Below are positions 1-11,300 of a stretch of DNA of 64,000 nucleotides, in pieces. This DNA is from Camphora micrantha (taxonomy: Eukaryota; Streptophyta; Magnoliopsida; Laurales; Lauraceae). Within the stretch, counting starts at the first letter, position 1, and each line of letters opens with the position of its first letter. The translations under genes were made by a program, and so were the position numbers. A model generated the notes under the pieces. The model was given only the letters and a program-made list of their open reading frames with translations, ran no database searches and had not been told where the DNA came from. The DNA is taken from positions 16,596,570 through 16,660,569 of the forward strand of contig QPKB01000004.1 in the NCBI GenBank assembly GCA_003546025.1, written 5' to 3'.

Positions 1-630
1 AATTTTTTTTTTTATTATGAGTTTATTCTTATGATTTCAAAAGAATGTTTGAAGCAAAATACTCAATTGATTTCAAACAAATTAAAGTGCTCTCATTTTG
101 AAATTAACAAACGATATTTCTTTGTTAATTGTTATTATTTTAGGTTCTAATTTTGATTGAGATTTTTACCATCTCATTAGAATTCAGACTAAATATTATT
201 TAAAATATTATTATTTTTAATATCATAATTCATAAATTATATTGCTAGTGCTAAGTGCAGGCATGTTTTGCTAGTTGATAATTACAAGTATACCCAAGAT
301 CTTATTTGAGGGCAACATGTCTGAGCAGCAGAACTGATACAATGAGATTAGAACTGTTTGCGAAGTGCTGTGAGTGCATGACTTCTAGTCTGAGTCGAGT
401 TTGCAATCGCATAATTATGTTTGGAGATCCACAACAGGCAGGTGTTTGTGTTACAACATTGCACACTGTTGCAGCAACGGGGTGGAAGGAGATCATGGGA
501 ACGATGATACAGCTGTAGCCAATGGTTACTTTGATATAAAATCTGGATCAACAACAACCATTGGTTGAGGATCTGAGGCAGAGCGAGCTCTAGCAACAAG
601 ATGTGAAATGGTGGCCAATGGGTAACTGGT

Positions 631-1066
631 TGCAAAAGCAGGAGGCATACAAGCAACAGTAGATGGGGTGCTCACTGTTGTGCAGATCATTACTGTTGTA
701 GATGGGAAGTTACAACTAGATGAGGATAGTTGGATCTAAGGATTGCCTGATGATAAGTTAGAAACAAGGGGAGTATGGGTTGTGACTAGACTTGATTTTG
801 TTGATGGCTGAAGGCAGCACTATTACAATGAGATTAGAACTGATACAAGTGTACCCAAGATAGATGGGGTATACTTGCAAAAGCAGGAGGCATACAAGCA
901 ATAGTAGATGGGGTGTTCACTGTTGTGCAGATCATTACTGTTGTAGATGGGAAGTTACAACTAGATGAGGATAGTTGGATCTAAGGATTGCCTGATGCAA
1001 AGTTAGAAACAAGGGGAGTATGGGTTGTGTCTAGACTTGCTTTTGTTGATGGCTGAAGGCAACTCT
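631..1066. repeat. Two-copy tandem duplication, period about 245 bp
   Basis: The block starting tgcaaaagcaggaggcatac at 631 recurs at 876 with few changes over about 190 bp, through 'ttgttgatggctgaaggca'. The spacer repeats words also seen at 280-360 (acccaagat, gagattagaactg), so the original unit may be longer. Not coding. Confidence 0.85.
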
Positions 1067-1329
1067 ATTACAGAGAGCGGTTGTTGATTCTTAACTATTC
1101 AAATTTTTTCTATAAAACCCATCATAATTTAATTTTCATTCGTAGAATACTATTATATACAGGATAAAAAATGTATGGAAGTCTAAGAGATGAACAATGA
1201 AATAAGGACCCATCGGGATATCTTAATCCTACTCAAGGCCTGTTAAGATCATTACAAATTATTATCTTAATCCTAACGCTTATCTTAACACATCCTAACT
1301 TTCCTCCATTATCATTATTTTCTAGTATT

Positions 1330-2289
1330 CCTTCTCATTTTGTGAACTGAGAATGGAAATTAAACAACGGTCAAGAACATTTGACTTTGATAACCAATTG
1401 ATGTAGTTAAGGGGAGTCAAATCCGATTGTCCACGAAACCAAACCAAAAATCCTCAATCAATAGTCTACCAATGCAAAACAAAGGACCAATGCAAAACAA
1501 AGGGAAAAAGTAGAGTTTCACATACTCTTGATTGCGAAACTCCATTGTAAAGAGTTTGAGGTATAATCCATTGCATAATATGCAACTTTGTTTAGCATTC
1601 ATAAAAATATCCTAAACTGAATTGATCGTTCCTTACAATGGATATAAACGAGCTTCTAATAACTTAAAACACTAAATACAATCATAGCCGTTGATCAAAA
1701 TCAGATTTCAATGAAATTCCTAAGTTTAAGAATCCTACTTAATATGAAATAGGAAAATTTCGACTTAAAGAAAATTTCCAAAGAGTGGTAGGATCTTGCT
1801 AAGGAAAATTTGGATAAGAGATTTTCTAGGAACTTGCTTCCTTATCTTAACAAATCCTTAGATAGGAGTCTCAATACAATTCAACTAAAGGGAAGAGATA
1901 ACTCTTGAGACAATTGAGAGAAGAAAATGAAAGAAATTTGCTAGACCTTCCCAAGAATCTTGAACCATCCTCCATGTGGCCTAGCTGGAAGTTCCCATTC
2001 ATACATTAGACCTAGGTGACAATGTGGGTTGTTGCTCCTTGTGGGTTGGACCTGTTTAGCTGGGCTGAAGTCCAACACGTGGCTTTCCACTATTATGGGC
2101 CTGTCTAAAGCAATGGGCCTAGATATGCTTCATTAGATGATCCAGATGTTTGACTTCTTACTTGTTTCCCCAATTAATTCCGGGCATTTATAAATATTTT
2201 GGGTTTTTTTTTTTTTTGGGCCCATTTTGATCTTCCAATTTATGTTTTAGCCTTTGTTTCTTGATAGGGCTTGAGATGGATCAAGAACC
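1330..2289. repeat. Old dispersed repeat, related to 4030-4560 and 7080-7330
   Basis: The segment 1340-1740 (ttccttacaatggatataaa, gagcttctaataacttaaaa) has a diverged copy at about 4085-4460. The segment 2160-2289 (ccccaattaattcc, ccaatttatgttttagcc, gagatggatcaaga) has a copy at 7100-7240. The family is not identified; it reads like a decayed LTR or LINE. Confidence 0.65.
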
Positions 2290-2297
2290 CTTTTGAT

Positions 2298-3001
2298 CAA
2301 GGATGAAAATAGTGATAGCGGCAGGTGTAGCGGCCCGCCACCAAAACGCTACGTAGTGGTGCGATTTGAAAAAAATCGTCAAAAGAATCTGAATTTTTTT
2401 GTAGAAAATCTAGAATATTGGAAAATGAAAGAAAATGTATTTTTTTTTTTTTTTGCAAAAGTAACTAAGATAAGGGGGCGTAGCGGTTCCCTCATTGTAT
2501 GAGGCCCTGTATCGCTATATAAATAGAAAATAATAGTAATGATCATTATTTTTCACATGTATTCATGTTACTTAGTTATGCTAACTTAGAAACTAATGAA
2601 AGGCTCATTAAAAAAAAAAAAAAAAAAAAAAAAACTGTCATGAAGTCAAGACTTAAGACTTAAGAGTACCTAGAGAAAAGAATACCTCTACCAATGGGGG
2701 TGTCTAATAGGATATACGTAGAGAAGAAGCTTCGAGAAGAACTCTCTATATCGACTGTAATTTGGTGAGTTCATGTGCTTTTTGGTGTTCTTTTAAACAT
2801 AAAAGGGTAAAAGAGTTGCGTAGAAATGTTATTTGGCGAGAAGAAGAAAAGAAATAAATCTTATTATGCATTTTAAAATGTTTGGGAAAGTTGGAATCTG
2901 TCTTACTTTGTAGCAGCCCCGTTATGCATGTGAACAACGCTAAATGCTATTTAGCGTAGCGGTCGCCTGATATAGCGTAGAGGCCGCTATTTTGATCCAT
3001 G
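2298..3001. mobile_element. hAT-type MITE, GTAGCGG family, copy 1 (704 bp)
   Basis: Perfect 8-bp target-site duplication CTTTTGAT at 2290-2297 and 3002-3009. Ends are CAAGGATGAAAATAG and, inverted, CATGGATCAAAATAG. Subterminal DNA is rich in GTAGCGG-like words, and the core is AT-rich with a poly-A near 2610. It has no coding potential. A full-length relative lies at 44774-45517. A paralogous unoccupied site is visible near 7237. Confidence 0.9.
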
Positions 3002-3265
3002 CTTTTGATTGATTAAATCCATCTAAATAATTAAGGGCTTCATTAATCACATGATCTATCAATTCGAGGCCATCAGCTCCTGCATCAGTCTCCCCTTGTT
3101 GGGAAAGATTCGACCTCGAGTCGGAGTCTGTTTCTTGTCGCTTCCTTTTCCTCTTTATCTTTTGCTTCCACTATTGTGAAAAATCACACATTGGATCCAC
3201 TTGAATTTCTGACTACACCTGAATGTATGGAGATATGTCGTGGCTGATCTGCATAACATGCCACT

Positions 3266-3381
3266 CAGGGGCGGACCCAGAAATTCTTCATTGGGGGGGC
3301 CATTATGTAGGAAAAGTATTTTGGGAGGGCCATATATAAAAAGTAAATGTAGTTTTAAAAATATATAGGGTCTTTTTTTTT

Positions 3382-3412
<31 letters not shown>

Positions 3413-3520
3413 GGTGCATGCATTTTTAAAAATTTATAAAAATCTTGTAAACAAAAGGGTTTTTTTTGAAATTTTTGGGGGGCCATGGCCCCTGCCAGCC
3501 TCCCTCTGGTTCCGCCCATG
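3266..3520. mobile_element. Short hAT-type MITE with a T/G homopolymer core (255 bp)
   Basis: Perfect 8-bp duplication ATGCCACT at 3258-3265 and 3521-3528. Terminal inverted repeats are CAGGGGCGGACCCAG and CATGGGCGGAACCAG (13 of 15 match), typical of hAT ends. The middle is a T run followed directly by 23 G (3392-3414). Confidence 0.9.
3372..3414 (+). repeat. Adjacent homopolymers: T run then G23
   Basis: About 19 T are followed without interruption by 23 G inside the 3266-3520 MITE. A G run this long can form G-quadruplexes and is unstable in replication and sequencing, so its length here is uncertain. Confidence 0.9.
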
Positions 3521-4029
3521 ATGCCACTGACACATCTAATATCTCAAAGTAACGCTTCTTATCATCCACACAATGTATCACATTTGTACCCTTTTAAATT
3601 ATCATCCACCACATGTACACCCTCCAAAGTGTCATCAATCTTATTTGCACTGTCCAGTGTCCCAATCCATTCATCTTTTAGGATTCATCAATTGAATATC
3701 AATATTTCTTCTTGATAATCTTGATACACAAAAAATGGTTTTCTCATCAACACTATCATTTTGAGAAACTATCATTTTGAGAAATTTCAAAGATCTGGTT
3801 TATGGGTAACATCATCATCTTCATGTACATCCCAATTTGTTGTGTCAAGTTCCTCATCACAATCTTCCTTCAAATCATCATCACAAATTGGATCCTTACT
3901 GACATTGTAAATTGAATCCTTGATAACATCATCATGAGATTCATCAAATATTGGGGTTTGATTTGATCAAAACATGGAGTTAGATTCTCGACTTGCCTAC
4001 GCAGATTTTGGTTTCCAATTCCTGCGAGT

Positions 4030-4560
4030 AATATGGGAATGGGCATCATCTTCAACATTGTGCCTATAACCGTTGCAGGGAGGCGTCATAATAATGGAGA
4101 ATGGAAATTATATAATGGTTCGGAAATTTCAGCGTGGTACCTAGTGAAGCAGTCATGGGAAGCTAGATTCAATCATTCACTAACCAAAAGCCAAAAATCC
4201 CCAATTAAAGTCAATCAATGCGAAACAAGGAGGTCACAAAAATCCACGATAGAGATCTTCGATTCAATGTGAGATTCTCAACTGAGTTGAAAAAATAATG
4301 CTTTGGAAAAATATTCGACTATATTCAACTTTAATAAAAATATCCAAAATTGAGTTGATCATTCCTTACAATAGATATAAATGAGCTTCTAATGAATTAA
4401 AACCCTAAAATACCATCTTAGTCATTTATCAAAATCAACTTTTAATGAGATTTCTAAGGTTTTGGCCCTATCCACCGTTGTGGGCATTTCGAAGGCATAT
4501 GGACCTGGACGAGTTTCGTTAGATGATCCAGGAGGGCCATTTAAATTCTGACTTGGTTTT
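4030..4560. repeat. Old dispersed repeat, second copy of the 1330 repeat
   Basis: A diverged copy of 1330-1740, recognisable by ttccttacaatagatataaa and gagcttctaatgaattaaaa near 4360-4410. Coding not recognised. It lies directly before the LINE 3' end at 4570. Confidence 0.6.
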
Positions 4561-4569
4561 CTAATTAAT

Positions 4570-5470
4570 TCATCATCAAAGCCTTGTCTTAACTATGTTG
4601 GGGTCGGTTACATGAATTCTGCTTCTCTATTTGGATCTATCCCGAGACAAATCCTCAGAGAAGTTGCAATTTTTCAGATCTATTCTTATTAATTTCATCC
4701 ACGTACTCTTCGGCCTACTCACGCCGCGCGGGGGTAGGGAGATCAACTTGCATAGAAAATATTTTTTTTTCTTACGGGCACTGATGTTGGCCTTCGTTGA
4801 ACTTGTCCAACCATCTAAAACGAGTGTTACCTATTGATGTTATCCCTAAATTCTCCCAAAATTGTTCATTTCTGATTATATCTTTCCTAGCTTTGCCACA
4901 CATCCACTTTAAGATTCTCATCTCTACTTCAATTATTTTGTGCATGTGATTGGCCAACATTTTGCTCCATAGGTCATAGTTGGTTTAATTGTTGTCTTGT
5001 AAAAATCTTTCTTTCAATCTTGTTGGTATGCGCTGATCACAAAGAACCGTTGAAGCAAGTCTTAACTTCAACTATCCCTCTCTTATTCTATGTTCATCAT
5101 CTTCCTCAATCTTGCCCTCTTACAAATGATCGAGCCACGATATTAGAATGAATCTCTTTGTATCTCTTGAGCTTAAATTCTCACATTAGTTTCAATTCTT
5201 CGTGCATCTCCATTGAAATGGCAATCAATATATTTTATCTTTTTTTATGACTTATTTAAAGCCATTGGATTCTAAATCCTTCCACTATCTCTCAATTTTT
5301 GCATTCACACCATGTTTTGATTCATCCACCAACACGATAACATCTGCAAACAACATACACCATGGTATCACCTCTTGAATATGAGCAGTTAACTCGTCCA
5401 TAATCAGTGTAAAGAGGTAAGGGCTTAAGGTTGACCTTGCTGCAAATATATGGTTACTAGAAACTCAGTT
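4570..5470 (-). pseudogene. RTE-type LINE reverse transcriptase relic, 3' half
   Basis: On the - strand, around 5330-5380, the frame reads PWCMLFADDVIVLVDES; FADD is the catalytic box of non-LTR reverse transcriptases. Around 4850-4970 it reads EMRILKWMCGKARKD, a C-terminal block of plant RTE elements. The + strand end at 4570 carries catcatcaaagccttgtctt, the usual RTE 3' tail with a TGA-repeat. Many stops and frameshifts: a dead copy. Confidence 0.8.
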
Positions 5471-5548
5471 GTCCCTCTACAAGTGGTTCTCACACTCGTT
5501 ACCTGATGCAGTCACGGGTATATATCCAACCCAAGACTGACCAGGATC

Positions 5549-5645
5549 AGGTTAAACAACAACCTGGCAGTGTAATGTGACTGTCAGGATTGATCAGGAT
5601 CTGGTTATACAGCAACATGACAGTGTAACGTGACCGTCACACCTT
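5549..5645. repeat. Two-copy short tandem repeat, about 52 bp unit
   Basis: The phrase gaccaggatcaggttaaaca ... cagtgtaatgtgactgtca is repeated with changes (gatcaggatctggttataca ... cagtgtaacgtgaccgtca). It sits in a noncoding stretch 5470-6070 in which I recognise nothing else. Confidence 0.7.
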
Positions 5646-6069
5646 CAATGGACAACCAACAAGCATCAGACCAACAATTCTATTACAGAACACCATTCAC
5701 GAGCAATTTAAAGACCGGAAGAAACAAGAAATTTTACTTTCACCTTCTCTCTCTTTTAACCAGAACTTGACCATCGACCATCCTCCCTACTCCATCCCTT
5801 TAAAGACAGTCTATAAAATCCACTTGATCCCATTACACCCTTGATATCGGCTAACATTAAAGCCATCATATACTAGGAAAACGTAAATAAAGAAAATTAG
5901 TAATGGTATTGACTATCGACCTTGATTGGGCATGCACAATTGACCCTGTCACCACCCAAATCTCCCCCTTTTATGATTTAGAACATTCAAAATCCTTCCA
6001 TTTAAATCGCTTCCCATTATGCATGATTGAAGAGAATCATGCATTTATTTGGATTTAAAATCACATTTT

Positions 6070-6490
6070 GATGATTTTTTTCAAAATAGGGTCGTCCCAT
6101 ACAACATGGTCGGCTTTGCCTATGGACCCCACATGGCCCACCTGATGGAGAGCTGGGCCCTGCTTGTTGTTAGTAGGTCGACCATGGGTGTGCTGGATGC
6201 AGTTGGGTTTGGGCCCATCTGAACCCTTAACTAACTGCCCCGAACAAACGAGACCTCCTTGTGTGCACGGTTTATGAAGTGCAGTTTATTCAAAATTGCA
6301 TATACACCCCCGCAGTTTATGTGTTTTTGTTTTATAAAACAACCCTTGTTTATTCAATTCTCACATGTTAGGGACTGTTCTGGGTTCCTTTTCTGAGAGT
6401 TGGGACTTTACATATGGGTTCAGACCCCATGTGCTCGATCACATGGACTCATGAAGGTCAAAGCCCGCTCAATCACTTGATCCACATCAT
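6070..6490 (+). repeat. Dispersed repeat, copy 1 (pair at 48470)
   Basis: Shares ordered blocks with 48470-48860: gcagttgggtttgggcccat, then gtgcagttta/gttttta-type A/T stretch, then cagaccccatgtgctcgatc and aaagcccgctcaa. About 400 bp, strongly diverged, family unknown. Confidence 0.75.
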
Positions 6491-7600
6491 CACCGCTCCC
6501 TCATCATGTCTTTAAGAATTTCATTATAACCTCTTGTAACACTCCTTTTATTTAAAACCCACCAAATCAAATCGCTAGGTACCCCATCATAGGTATTTTT
6601 CCATTAATTGCCAAAGTGAGAAGATAGCTTCCATCGTTGACCACCTATGATGCCTAGATACGGACACTTATATGTGGATCAGGGATACGACTCCTCACTT
6701 TTGACAATCTAGGACACGGATATGGATATGGGTGTTCTAATTTTTTCTTTAGATCACTTTTGAATAAATGAGATTATCATTGTTTTTGTCCCTTTCTAGC
6801 ATTTTTTATGGTGAGAAGTAAAAATATTAAAAGAACTATATGAAATAAAGGACTTTATAAGTAGGATATGTTAAACTTGGTCTCAAGAAGTATCGATGCA
6901 GTATCATGTACCAATACAACTGTTGTATCGGTATGATATGGCTATGTTGGGTTTGTACAAGTATCTAGGTATCAAAGTTGACCGCCCCAGCATGATGGCA
7001 AACTAGTTTATCTTAGAATTCATGTTTTAGCTGTGACAAAATTTTATGCTGGTTGTCAACCTTCCTGACTCAACCCCCTATATCTGGGCTTGGGACTGGC
7101 AATAAAAATTGGCTAAGTTTTCCCCAATTAATTATGCACATTTATAAATAATTTTAGGGTTTGTTTTGGGCCCATCTTGACCATCCAATTTATGTTTTAG
7201 CCCTTGTTTCTTGATATGACCCTCGTTGAGATGGATCAAGATCCATCTTTAATTGATCATATCGATCTAAATATAAGGGCATGATCAGCCATGTGATCAG
7301 TCAAATCTGGGCCATCCGCTCCTTCGTCATTTTGATACCAAGGAGATGTTCTTGCTGTTTTCTCTTGAGCTGGTGGAGGTGAAAGATTGGAATGAAGAAC
7401 AATTTTTTGCAATAAGGGAAGCTTTATGGATTTTTGCAAGGCTTTTCCAAGGCTAGGTGAGTGTTGGGCAGAAAGTGGGGTCAGTGAAGCTTGGTGTTTA
7501 GCTATCATTGGCTCATTGCTAATGAGATAAAGATATCATGTTCATCACTTTTGGTTTCCTTTGTACACACAAAAAATTGGTGCTAATTGGTTTTGGGAAG
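6491..7600. other. Noncoding stretch with repeat fragments
   Basis: Short RTE-like block near 6550-6640 (accaaatcaaat, gctaggtacc). Segment 6655-6970 is rich in 'gatatgg' and 'tatcggtat' words, seen also near 55750-55870. Segment 7080-7330 is a relative of 2160-2289 plus 3010-3110 without the MITE. No gene recognised. Confidence 0.5.
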
Positions 7601-7608
7601 AAGTTGGT

Positions 7609-7668
7609 TGGGAGGGGGGGTGGGGTGGGGGGGGTGTTGGGGGCGGTGCGGGGGGTGGGGGGGCGCAG
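7609..7668 (+). repeat. G-rich tract with many G runs
   Basis: About 60 bp with runs of three or more G, such as ggaggggggg, ggtggggtgg and gcggggggtg. It has clear potential for G-quadruplexes on the + strand, the coding-sense strand of DCL4, 0.6 kb before exon a. Confidence 0.85.
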
Positions 7669-8278
7669 ATTTCAACTAATTCTGTGGAAGGGGAAGAGGT
7701 TTTTCTATGGACTACAATTTTGACATAGTTTGCTTAGCAACATTATTTAGTGATTGGATCTTATTGACATTCTTGATCGTAAGAGTCTGTAGCTCTTTTA
7801 TGGTATATATGTATATTATACTTTTAGTGTGACTATATGTTTTGCTATTGGTACAAAGATTCTAATTCTGTTTCACATGAAAGTATTTTTATGCATTCTT
7901 TTTCTATATTTACATCTGTTGATATCCTAGATGTGTAAAGAGACTTCTTTGCGAACAAAATAATTTTTACTGTGTTCCATAAATTTTACAGTACATAACT
8001 TTTTCTTCACTCTCTAGATTTATCTTGTAATTGTTACTGTTGTATGAAATTGGTATGAAATTTTGCTGTTGATAAGATTATAAGAAGGATTATTTGGTTG
8101 GCATGAAGTTACTTGAACTTTGTTTTTATTGTATTTAATTGAGATTTGTGTCTTTGTTGATCTTCCTAGATGTAAAGATACACTTACTTTTAGGCAATAT
8201 GACAATAAGATTTTATTGAATTCTTAGATTTTATGACGGTAAGTATTTGGACAAGAGTTAACCTATATGTTTTTGTAG

Positions 8279-8389
8279 CAAGCGGTTGTGATAGAAGAGT
8301 CCACAGATTTCAAGGTTGGGTGTTATTTTGGTAATTCAAAACGTTTGCGAAACCATCATGACTGGGAGAAGGAAATTGATGAACATGAG
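8279..8389 (+). CDS. DCL4: DCL4 exon a: helicase lobe 1, after Walker A
   Basis: 37 codons in phase 0, with acceptor tttttgtag and donor gttagc. It encodes the stretch after the 'APTVALVEQ' block of DCL4, starting QAVVIEESTDFKVG and ending WEKEIDEHE. The next exon continues with VLVMTP, exactly as in DCL4. The preceding Walker A exon was not found upstream in the window. Confidence 0.85.
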
Positions 8390-11300
8390 GTTAGCACTCT
8401 TTGATTCTTTTGATGTCGCATCTATCATAAATTTTCTGGTTTTCATAATCTAACATAATCAAAACAGAATTAATCATCATCATCATTTAGCCTTCTCCCA
8501 TCAACCTTGGGTTGGCTTAATGAGTATTACTGATGTTATAGAAAACAAGCTGTGTCCAAAATTCCATCTTTCTAACCATAAAATGTGCTCTCTCTCTCTC
8601 TCTCTCTGGGTATTTTTGTGTCTATATTCATTACCGTACACCATCTATTTATTTTCACCTTTTTAGTTCTGTTTTCCACTTTCCTTCTTTGAAAGATGCT
8701 ATATCTCTCCATTATTTAACATGTCTTTCCTTGCTACTTTACCAAGGTCTTATTCCATCTACTTATGATTGTCTTTCTGAGTTTTGCTTTTCCATTGGAC
8801 CCCATTTAAAGTGATACTTAGTCACTCCTTGATCTAACATGTCTTTCCTCATGACTTTGCCGAATGTTTTTATTGGGGCTTACCACAACTCCCTACTTAA
8901 AACTTGTAAACCTTTGATATGTCAAATAGGATTTTTTTGGCCTTCTATGTAATTGTCCAAACTATCTCTCAATCAATATTCCTTGATTTTTTTCTTATAC
9001 TGAATCTGCTTGTAGATTTCTTCTTATGCACTCATTTATAATTCTGCTCTTTCTTGTAACTCCACAATGGATCTTTGCATGCTCATGTCATCTATAAGTA
9101 CTTTAGCTTATTCTTGTTTCTTAGTTGCCCAACATTTTGCTCCATACAATAGAGTAGGTCTAGTGGGGAAATCTTCGTGGGATGTTGGTAGTGGAACTAA
9201 AGTTATTCAACTGTATGTACATAGATTTAATCAAGAGACCATGCAATCCTGTATATCAATTAAAATTTAAAATTCAACTTCTATTTTACCTAATACCCAA
9301 AATGCCTCTTTTACATATGCAAATGTTACATATATTAATGTTATACATGCAATTGATACAAATGTGAAAAACAGTACCATGTTTGTTAAAAATCACCATT
9401 TTCACATGAGTAAATGAAAACATCCAATGGTCAAAAGATGTATTTGGATTTTTTGGACGTTTTTCTCAAATTTCTCAAAATCCATGTAGCATTAAGACAA
9501 TACACTTTAGTACTTTACTTCTTAGCCTTTTTTAGCCATATAAAGAAGATGACTGGTTCTGACTGTGAATTAGGGGCCCACAAGAATGAAAAATGAAGGT
9601 TTTTGTGGGCCCCACAGAAGAAATTTTTTTTTTTTTTTTCCGGGAAACACCCTGTACCAGTGCCTTTTGCATTCAGGGCTGTGAATCACTCTCACCCATG
9701 GAGGTGTGAAGGTGAACGTATGTAAATGATCTTGTTTTCACATCTGATTTATGCAACACATGCATAATGGTTACAAATGTGAATAATTTACATATGTATA
9801 TTAGCGGAAACAAATGACCCCTTGAGGAGAAATTAAATGTTCAATTCTGTATACTGAGCACTGGCTATAATAATCTTTACTTGCTCTGGAATTATGTTAC
9901 TTAAATCTCCGTTACCATTAAAAAATGTTGGTTCCTAAAATTACTATTGTTTTTTAGCCCTTTTCTTGGATTCAACTTTATTACCGAAAATCATTTTTTT
10001 ATTACAATTATCTTATGTTGTTCTGCATCTAGAAAACATCCTGAGTTTCTTATGCCTTGTCTGTTCACAAGATTTTGGTTTGTAATACTCTATGCTAACT
10101 TGACCTGTGCAGGTTCTTGTTATGACCCCTCAAATTCTTCTACATAATTTACAGCATTGTTTTATTAGGATGGAGCTAATTGCTCTTTTGATATTTGATG
10201 AATGTCATCATGCACAAATACAAAACAGGCATCCTTATGCGGAGATCATGAAGGTTTGCATGTGTTTTATTGCATATTGTTTATATGTTCTGAAAAGTTA
10301 TCTATCGACAATCTGTTGTCTTGTCATAATGTTGATATCCTGTGTAGGAGTTCTATGAACCTAGTATTTCAAAGCGTCCACACATATTTGGCATGACTGC
10401 TTCTCCTATCATAGGGAAAGGTAACAATGCTATACAACTATTAGAAACTCACTGCCTTTCAGTTCTAGTTAGGAATCTAGTAGTTTTTACTTCCTTTCTT
10501 GATTTTTTTTGGTCTAGTGCTAGAAGTTAGGCGACTCCATTATTTCTACCACAGTTTTTTATTTATTATTATTTATTATTATTTATTATTATTATTATTA
10601 TTATTTGCAAGGGGCCCAAATTTTCATTGTCTTAGGATCTCTAATGTACTGATGGGGGCATACAAAGCTTGGTTGTGTAGTGGCCTAGGTTTTATCAAGG
10701 CAGTCTGTACCTTGTTGACTTAGTTGACTGTGGATCTTTCTTGCATTAAAATCTTCGTTCTCTGATATTTCTTTCCTCTATCCTTTTATGAACCATTGGA
10801 ATTGGAGGTAAGTCTAGTCACTTAGGAGCTCAAGTTCTTGAGAAAAATCATGAATGCCGAGTTCCATTGATCTTGTTTATCAGTTTTTGAAAAGTACCTT
10901 CTTTCATTTTAGGGAACTCTAGTCACTTAAAAGGACCCAAGTTCCATGGGAAAGGTTCTTTTGCCAATTGACAGAGCTCCTTGCTTGCATGGGACTTGAG
11001 CTTCTAAGATCCAAACATCTCCTTATTTTAGTGTCCTCTCTTTAAATTTATATTGATCCTTTTTTTTTAAATGTCCCCTAGAGTTAAATATATAAATGTG
11101 GTTCAAGCTATATGTATCCTCTACAATTTGTAAAAGGGAATATTATCTCGTCATTGTGTTAGGGCTTAAATCCTTTTGATTCTAGTATTGATTTAACTCA
11201 ACAAGTGATGTTGCTTTTAATATACCGCTGATATGTGATGTTTTACATCACCGGATGCATGGTTTTCCGCTTCCAGATCTCGTGTCAATATCCACAGTAG

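Larger units (their letters stand above)
1..8278. other. Upstream region without a recognised exon
   Basis: I see no DCL4 exon here: no Walker A GxGKT segment and no 'APTVALVEQ' block on the + strand. The region holds a tandem duplication, diverged dispersed repeats, an RTE LINE relic and two hAT MITEs. It is either the intron before exon a or, if the gene is cut here, 5' flank. The intron reading is preferred because DCL4 needs at least one exon before Q-A-V-V. Nothing is recognised in 1-630. Confidence 0.6.

Noticed and set aside
4772..4960. Open frame starting MLANHMHKIIEVEMRILK as a small gene
   Set aside because: It is the C-terminal block of an RTE-type LINE reverse transcriptase in a decayed copy with frameshifts on both sides.
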